A DNA stretch of 64,000 nt from Petaurus breviceps papuanus. Its lineage: Eukaryota > Chordata > Mammalia > Diprotodontia > Petauridae. The stretch spans positions 25,418,340-25,482,339 of the forward strand of contig JAMXIF010001193.1 in assembly GCA_028583685.1 (NCBI GenBank), written 5' to 3'. Below the pieces are notes generated by a model. That model saw nothing but the letters and a program-made list of their open reading frames with translations. It had not been told where the DNA came from and did no database searches. Position 1 is the stretch's first letter, and the number at the start of each line of letters is the position of its first letter. The translations under genes were made by a program, and so were the position numbers. Of this stretch, positions 57,732 to 64,000 are shown one piece after another.

Positions 57732-58640
57732 AGGGACAATTCTATTTTTGGCTCTAGCCCAGATTTCCCCCTCCCCAAATGGGAGAACAAAATAAGCACT
57801 CAAAAAACCAATGTAAATAAGACATAGAACAGGTAGTTTATTCTCACATAGGAAAGGGAATGTTAAACAATAAAAAAATCATAAAATGATCAGAACAGAC
57901 TCCAGTAACAAGCTACTAGCACAATCAGTTGGAGACTAATAATCAAGTCTCAGGGGGACCCAAAAGTTTCTCTGAAAAACTACCAATTACATATTACGTT
58001 TCAGTTTCACTGATTATAACCAATGAAACATCAAGCAGAATCAACCGTGAAGACCCCTCCTCTCTGATGCTGATGCTTTCTCTATTGACAACACAATTCT
58101 GCTACTACTGCTGTCTCTGCCATTGTTCCAATAGATTTTATCCTTACTGGTAGCATGATACCATATGCTACTTAAAACCAATACTTCCAGGACCTTTCAG
58201 TGTTCACAAGGTTGATGCCAGAGGGTAGAAAACACATAAGAAGAAACTATGCAAACATGGACCTCTAGTACAAGTGTGACCAATTAAATTCATGCTCTAC
58301 ATAGGGAGTGGACCCCCAAAGGAGTTAGGGTCCACTATTATTCTAGAGTAGATAAGAAATCTTCTTTCCTCCACTCCTGACTAGAGTCAACTCTTATCTT
58401 CTTAATAACTGCCCCCTAAAAATCTATAGGCTGGAAGCTGTTTCTTCCACCCTGGTACAGTATCCTGTGGCATAAGGTTTTCCAACTCAGCATTTGGTCT
58501 GGAGAATTCAATCAGAAATGAGTCATACATATCCAGAAGCAGGCAGAAAATACCTGTTTATGATTTGAAATAAGGAGAAGGCCATGGTTTTGATTAGAAT
58601 ACCCTAAGAGTGCTCTTAACTCTTACATTTTCATTCCCCA
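57732..58640 (-). mobile_element. LTR-like element, antisense, same family as 15395-15640
   Basis: Begins 'gggacaattctatttttggc' and carries 'gaacaggtagtttattctc' with a minus-strand AATAAA near 57841, as the 15.4-kb fragment does. The far end is not sharply defined; 58620 is an estimate. Non-coding. Confidence 0.6.
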
Positions 58641-58677
58641 CCCTGTGACTCCTAGCCCAAATTTTGCATTTTTTCCC

Positions 58678-58834
58678 TTTTTTTTTTTGAGGGGAGAGGG
58701 CAGGGCAATTGGGGTTAAGTGACTTGCCCAAGGTCACACAGCTAGTAAATGTTAAGTGTCTGAGGTCAAATTAGAACTCAGGTCCTCCTGACTCCAGGGC
58801 CAGTGCTCTATTCACTGCACCACCTAGCTGTCCC
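58678..58834 (-). repeat. WSINE1-type SINE
   Basis: T run, 'gggcaattggggttaagtga', 'tagaactcaggtcctcctga' and 'cactgcaccacctagctgtc'. Similar words cccaaattt lie on both sides (about 58653 and 58841), a probable target duplication. Confidence 0.95.
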
Positions 58835-58999
58835 TCTAACCCAAATTTCATGGCCCAATCTGGTCAGCCTCCACTGACTGAGTCTACCATAAATTCATGA
58901 TAGCTAATTTCAAATGGGTCCTCACTGCAGTAAAGCAATCCTATTATGCCTCCCTAAATATATCTCTATCCCAATTATCACAGCAACTTTTTCAAAACA

Positions 59000-59460
59000 T
59001 TTCTTGTCAATTCTTCCATGCTACTCTCTCTTCTGACAATCTGTGCTGAGGAACTTGACCAATATTTCTTCTCCCTCCAAAAAAAAAATAAAGTAATTTG
59101 CCAAGAGTTCACTCTTCTTTCCTCTTCCTCCTCAACTCCCATATCTCTTACTCCCTTCCCTACAATCTCCTTCACTCCAGGCTCTGATGATGAATCGAGT
59201 TTTTGGCTTCCCTAGGTCACTTTTCAACATGTTCCCTTGATCCCATAGCTTCATTCTTATCCAGTAAATTGCTACCACCATTATCACTCCATTCTCTTTA
59301 ATTTTCAATTTCTCATTATATACTGGTTCCTCCCTGCTGCCTACAAACATGCTCAAATCTCCCTCACCCTTAGAAAACTCTTGCTAGAACCTACCATGGC
59401 TGCCAATAATTTTGCTATCTCTCCTTAAAGGCCCTCAATAATGTCTCTTATAGAATTGTT
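59000..59460 (+). mobile_element. L2 LINE reverse-transcriptase fragment, sense
   Basis: The DNA follows the L2 ORF: 'cttgtcaattcttccatgct', 'acaatctccttcactccagg', 'ccctgctgcctacaaacatg' (for S-x-x-P-A-A-Y-K-H) and 'atctctccttaaaggcc'. Frame-broken and old. The 65-codon frame at 59018-59215 is part of it. Confidence 0.8.
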
Positions 59461-59589
59461 AACTTAGATAGAACTGAATTAACTCAATCATAGAATGTAT
59501 TACAAAAAAGAGAAAAGGATATAAGATTCATAGGATTTTAGTAAAAAAGCTAAATCTATCTCTACTTATCTAGAACCAATGCCTTTTGT

Positions 59590-59960
59590 TTTGTTTTTAT
59601 TTAAGCAGCCTTTTTACCTGGTGAAAACTGTGAGTGACATAATAGAAAATGTTGTTCATGTCCATAGAAAGAACTATGGAGTTTGAATGAAAATTTAAGC
59701 ATATTATTTTCACTTTTTTGTTGTTTTTCTGTATTTTCCCCTTTCTGTTTCTGCTTTTATCATATGACTAATGTGGAAATATGTTTAACATGATTGTACA
59801 TGTAGAACCTATATCAGATTGCTTGTCATTTTGGGCACAAGGGAGGGTAGGGAAGGAGGGAGAAAAATTTGGAACTCAAAAGTCTAATAAAAAAAAGAAT
59901 GTTGAAAACTATCTTTACAAGTAATTGGAAAAAAATAAAATATGACTTACAAAAATAGAG
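59590..59960 (+). mobile_element. L1 3'UTR end, sense
   Basis: 'catgtccatagaaagaacta', 'gggagggtagggaaggaggg' and 'gaatgttgaaaactatcttt' are the sense form of the L1 tail seen antisense at 42940. Ends in an A-rich tail. Confidence 0.85.
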
Positions 59961-60651
59961 AAAACTGAGTGAATCAAAACAATTTAATCATAAAGGTTTT
60001 AAAATATAAAAGCTTTTTTTTTTTAACATTTTCAGCTATCCTTTGTCCCTTTTTTTTTACAGAACTTGGCTTGTGTGTGGGCAGAAGCAATTGTAATTGA
60101 CTCTTAAAATTAATCGTACATAGCAATCTATTTATGTCTTCTACAATAGTAGTCATGAGTTATTTAAATACCAGTCTAAATAACTTAAGTGCTAATGCTT
60201 ACACTTTTTAATTAAAATTTACTTTTCATTATTTTAAATAAAAAGCTGCCTAAGTCAGTGTCTGAACTTTCTATTTTCTCACTGTCTTCTGGCTCCTTTG
60301 CAATCAGGTCTCTCTCTTTTTTTTAGTTTTATTGGCCTGTTTTGTTTTTATTTAAAAGCAGCTCCAGATTACCCCTGTTCCATGAAAGCTCTCTTGTAAC
60401 AAAGAGAATTAACTAAAATTAAAAATATGATGACCTTATCTGAAAGTCCATGCAACATTTCATATCTCTAGCACTCCTCCTTCTCTATTTAAAGCTGATT
60501 TTTTTGTATGTTTTATAATTAAATAGAAATCTATTTTCTCTCATCCCATTAAAAAAAATATAGGGTGGTGACCTGTGTGTTGGTCATGAAGGTTATGTGT
60601 GTCTTCATGGATCTATCTAGATGTGACTCACAGGGAGGCATGAATAGATAA
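59961..60651. other. Unassigned AT-rich DNA
   Basis: No gene or repeat recognised. Confidence 0.45.
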
Positions 60652-60659
60652 CTCTAGAG

Positions 60660-60886
60660 CAGGGGTGGGGAACCTGTGGCCTTGAGGCCACATATGGCCT
60701 TCTTAAGTGCGTGGGTATGGCTTTTTGACTGAGTCCTAGTTCTACAGAATATATTTTTTTTTATTATGGGGATTTTATTATGTAATAAAAGGATTTATTC
60801 TGTGAAGTTTGGTTTCAGTCAAAGGGCTGCACTTGAGGACATAAAGGGCTACATGTGGCCTCGAGGCTGCAGGTTCCTCAGCCCTG
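60660..60886. mobile_element. Non-autonomous hAT DNA transposon (227 bp) with 8-bp duplication
   Basis: Terminal inverted repeats: CAGGGGTGGGGAACCTGTGG on the left against the reverse complement of 'ctgcaggttcctcagccctg' on the right (a few mismatches). CTCTAGAG flanks it exactly on both sides (60652-60659 and 60887-60894), matching the hAT target consensus nTCTAGAn. A second internal inverted pair (ttgaggccacatatggcc / ctacatgtggcctcgagg) continues the symmetry. No transposase is encoded, so it was moved in trans. The termini are of the Charlie type; family from memory only. Confidence 0.92.
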
Positions 60887-60894
60887 CTCTAGAG

Positions 60895-61860
60895 TCTTCT
60901 CTTACCCAGCCTTCTCCAAGAGACACTGATTCTTCTCAGGAGGGAAAACGAGTTGTTGGGGTCAGAAACTAGTGACTCTGTTCTCCTCAGAAATGGGTGA
61001 GGTACTGGGTTAGAATTATATCTATCTGCCCCCAAATATTGTTAGTCTAGGGGAAATACATTTTGTGTTAAGTTGAACTCCTGATCTCTCTATCCCTTAA
61101 CATAGAAGGAATGCCTCCAAACTATATAACAATGTTTTGATTCTCTTCCGATCAAATGCCTGCTCTGCAATTAACACACATACCAAAAAGCAAATAAGCC
61201 CATTTGCCCAAGTCAATAGCAAAAATACATCTGAGAAAGTAAACAGATGACAATATACCAGACAATACAGACTGAATAAGCTACCACTAGGAGTGAGATA
61301 ATTCAGTTCAGTGAAGAGATAGCCTTAGCTCTCATGCAAGAGGAAATTTCTCATTCTGTAGTGTAGCAAGGTAGAGATACAGATGTGATTAAAGCACTTG
61401 CTTCTTTAGATGTCAATTTTTCCCCTGTCTTTCTCTCCTTTCCAGGGTCTAAAAAGAGAATCTGGAACATGTACCTTCTCTTTCAAAGCTCAGAAGTTCA
61501 AAGACCAGTATTTCACTTTTACCAAGCTCTTACCAACTTAGACCATCACAGAGGTGAGGAGGATCTTTACCAATAAGGAGAGTCCCATGCAAATGAGCAG
61601 TGAGTCTTAGTTTACAAAAGAGAAAAGAAAAATAAATTTTATGTAACAAATGTGCATAGTCACATAAGACAAATTTCCTTATTGTCTGTGTATGAAAATA
61701 TATGTTTCATCCTATATCTCAAATTTATCACATGTCTCTCAAGAGGTATAGTATATGGTATATAGATAATATATATCATCCTCAGTTCTCTGAAATCATG
61801 GACGGTCATTGTATTGATTATAGTTCTTAAAACTTTCTAAGTTACCTAAAAAGTTGTTAA
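60895..61860. other. Unassigned DNA
   Basis: No repeat or gene recognised. Confidence 0.45.
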
Positions 61861-62535
61861 TCTTCCTTTGACCCAGCAATACCACTACTAAGTCTATTTC
61901 CAAAGATGATTAGGGAAAAAGGAAAAGAAAACAATGTGTTCTAAAATATTAATATCAGCTCTTATTGTGGTGGCAAAGAACAGGAAATTGCAAGGATGCT
62001 CATCAATTGGGGAATGGCTGAACAAGTTGTGGTATATGATTGTCATAGAATACAGAAACATAACAATCTTAGAAAAACATAGAAAGACACAAAATAATGA
62101 AGACTGAAATGAGCAGAACCAAGAGAATATTGTATACAGTAACAGCAATATCATTTTAAGAACAACTTTGAGCAAATAAGTAATTTTGACTATTATAAAT
62201 ACCTAAATTAACCATAAAAGGCACATGAAGAAAGATGCTATCAGCATCCAGAGAAACAGAGAAAGAACAGATAAACAGAAGTCAGTATAGAAACACACAC
62301 ACATACACACACACACACCTATTTGTGTCTAATGGTAGCCATCTCTGGGGTAGAAGGGGGAGGAAAGGAAAAAAAAAACAGAATAAAAGAAATTCAAATT
62401 ATAACTTCATTATATATTTAAAAGGAATAGCAAGTTGTACATAATAAATTTGCAGTTTCATGTGCAATCATCTTTTTTATTATATGTTATATATGTTATG
62501 GAAATGGTTGTATTTACATAAATTAAAAAAATTTG
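61861..62535 (+). mobile_element. L1 ORF2 end and 3'UTR, sense
   Basis: 'tttgacccagcaataccact', 'caattggggaatggctgaac', 'gagcagaaccaagagaatat' and 'gcagtttcatgtgcaatcat'. A CA microsatellite lies at 62294-62319. 5'-truncated. Confidence 0.9.
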
Positions 62536-62800
62536 TAAGTTGTTTGTCTTTACAATGTTGGTATTGCATAAATTGTTCCTCTGATTCTGCTTACTCTACT
62601 CTGCATCAATTCATATGCCTTTCTATATCTCTTTGAAATCATCTTTCCTTCCACACTTATATTATCACATTTATATGTCCAAATCAACTCAGTTGATTGG
62701 AATCCCTTTAGTTTCCAAATTTTCACCATGACTAAAATAGCTGTGATAATTTTTTTTCCAAATTTAGAAGATTTTTATACTCTTCTAGATATATATATAT
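62536..62800 (-). mobile_element. L1 3'-end fragment, antisense
   Basis: 'ctctactctgcatcaattca' and 'ttccaaattttcaccatgac' match antisense L1. It lies head-on against the sense L1 end just before it. Confidence 0.7.
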
Positions 62801-63605
62801 ATTTTTCTCTCTTGAACCCATTCTCAATGAAAGTAGGTTTCCAGAATTAACCCTTCCCCCATCTACTTCTGTATTGGTTCTTCTTCTTGCACCTCATTTG
62901 TATAAGATAATTATTCTTTTAACTGTTCTTGAACAGTTTTACTTTTTGAAGTCATATCATACTCAGGTCAACCCCAATCTTTCTTATAAGTTAACTATTT
63001 ACTAATAACAATCAGATATAGGTTTTACATTTTGCATACGTAAAAGATAAGCATTTTAACCTTATTGAGTCCATTGTAATTGGTCATTGGTCTGTACCTT
63101 GTATTTCGCTTGGTTCTTGTATGTTAAATATTCTATTGAGTTCTTGTTGTTTTTCCTGAAAGTCTGACCATTCATTGTCCACTTTTCCATTCAGAATTAT
63201 GCTTAGCTTTGATAATGACATTTCATATGGGCATGATATTTCAGCTGGAAGCCCTGCTCTTTTGCTCTTATGTATAATGTTCCAAGTTTTGTGATCTTTT
63301 ATTGTTGCCACTGCTGGGTCTTGTGTGATTCTAATTGTGGTACTGCCATATTTAAATTGTTTTTTCTTGTTGCTCATAATATTTTGTTTTTGAGCTGGGG
63401 GTTTCAGAATTTGATGATAATAGTCATGTTAGTTTTCCTCATAGGATCTCTTTCAGGAAGTGATCAGTGGATTTTTTTTTTATTTCTACTTTCCTCGCTT
63501 ATTCTAATGCTTCAGGATAATTTTCATTAATTATTCCTTGTATTATTATATTGAGTTTTTTTTTGATCAGGGCTTTCAGGTAGTCTGATTATTCTTATTC
63601 TTTTT
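62801..63605 (-). pseudogene. L1 spacer and ORF1 C-terminal domain, antisense
   Basis: 63377-63084 is open for 97 codons with KKKQFKYGSTTIRITQDPA, KLSIILNGKVDNEWSDFQ and QELNRIFNIQ, a diverged L1 ORF1 C-terminal domain. 'ttctttcaggaagtgatcag' (63450) precedes it as at 50225. Confidence 0.85.
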
Positions 63606-63858
63606 CAAACCTGATGAGTTTGAGGTAGAATCTCATAATGGCTTTAATTTTCAATTCTCTAATTAAGAGTGATTTGGAGCATTTATTTATGTGGCTATGG
63701 ATAGACTAGATTTCTATCCCTGAAAACTGCCTATTCATTTAGATTAGCAATTTAAATTAGAATTTGATTTGAAGCATTATTTTAAATTTCTTTGGAAGGG
63801 AATGTTGAAAGAGTTCAGGTGTGTTTCTGCCTCTATTCCACCATCTTAGCTCTGCCTT
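63606..63858 (-). mobile_element. L1 pieces: ORF2-end text, then an L1 5' end
   Basis: 63606-63745 matches antisense L1 ORF2 C-terminal text. 63790-63858 reads, on the minus strand, GGCAGAGCTAAGATGGTGGA and then CAGAAACACACCTGAACTC, an L1 5' end. It sits next to ORF1 pieces of the same orientation. Confidence 0.7.
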
Positions 63859-63910
63859 CATGGTATATAATTGTGATGTAATACTATTGCTCTATAAGAA
63901 ATGAAGGGAA

Positions 63911-64000
63911 GGGGCAGCTAGTTGGCACAGTGAATAAAGCACTGGCCCTGGAGTCAGCAGGACCTGAGTTCAAATCCTGCCTCAGACACTTGACACACCA
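63911..64000 (+). repeat. WSINE1-type SINE, cut by the window end
   Basis: 'ggggcagctagttggcacag', 'caggacctgagttcaaatcc' and 'tgcctcagacacttgacac'. The rest lies beyond the window. Confidence 0.95.

Overview
The window is nuclear DNA from a marsupial mammal. The evidence is the repeat set: many copies of a tRNA-derived SINE with a box-A/box-B head and a tail like 'ttaaccccaattgcc' (the WSINE1/WALLSI type of marsupial SINE), an RTE-tailed MAR1-like SINE, marsupial-type L1 elements with a long spacer between ORF1 and ORF2, and old MIR/THER, L2 and CR1/L3 copies. The species cannot be told from the sequence alone. Two runs of ten N (38544-38553 and 54385-54394) are assembly gaps.

I can support one host protein gene: HSBP1 (heat shock factor binding protein 1) on the minus strand. 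Its CpG-island promoter is at about 38.8-39.6 kb. Coding exons lie at 39174-39130, 38402-38336 and 37349-37231, and a probable 3'UTR exon runs from 35537 to about 34.2 kb. The three coding pieces splice to a complete 76-residue protein. Its second intron (38335-37350) begins ATATCCTTT and ends TTTAAC...AAC, a textbook U12-type AT-AC intron. This is the most informative single observation here. Human HSBP1 lies next to CDH13, so CDH13 might be expected above 40 kb, but I see no cadherin exon.

Region by region: 0-7.6 kb holds old SINE, L1 and MIR debris and unassigned AT-rich DNA. From 7.6 to 13.2 kb lies one nearly full-length plus-strand L1, disabled, with SINE copies and a solo LTR (clean 5-bp target duplication) inserted into it. 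From 13.3 to 24 kb come L2 and CR1/L3 fragments, a direct repeat around an LTR fragment and a (TCTCTG)n tract, then L1 3' ends. From 24.2 to 26.4 kb two roughly 1.1-kb LTRs lie tail to tail and form a large imperfect palindrome. From 28.7 to 32.6 kb lies a CR1 element interrupted by an RTE-tailed SINE and a processed UBA52 pseudogene, then an L1 end interrupted by a SINE. HSBP1 occupies 34.2-39.6 kb. From 40 to 51.3 kb there are mainly antisense L1 pieces, one of which runs ORF2 endonuclease into ORF1. From 51.3 to 64 kb there are further L1 ends, LTR copies, SINEs with target duplications, an L2 reverse-transcriptase fragment and a small hAT element with a perfect 8-bp duplication.

I found no gene cluster, CRISPR array, structured RNA gene or new multi-gene system. 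Apart from HSBP1 this is ordinary repeat-rich intergenic DNA. The items worth a second look are the U12 intron, the LTR palindrome, the intron-1 minisatellite interrupted by a gap, and the nested insertions that give a relative chronology. Human HSBP1 and repeat consensus comparisons are from memory, without a database search.
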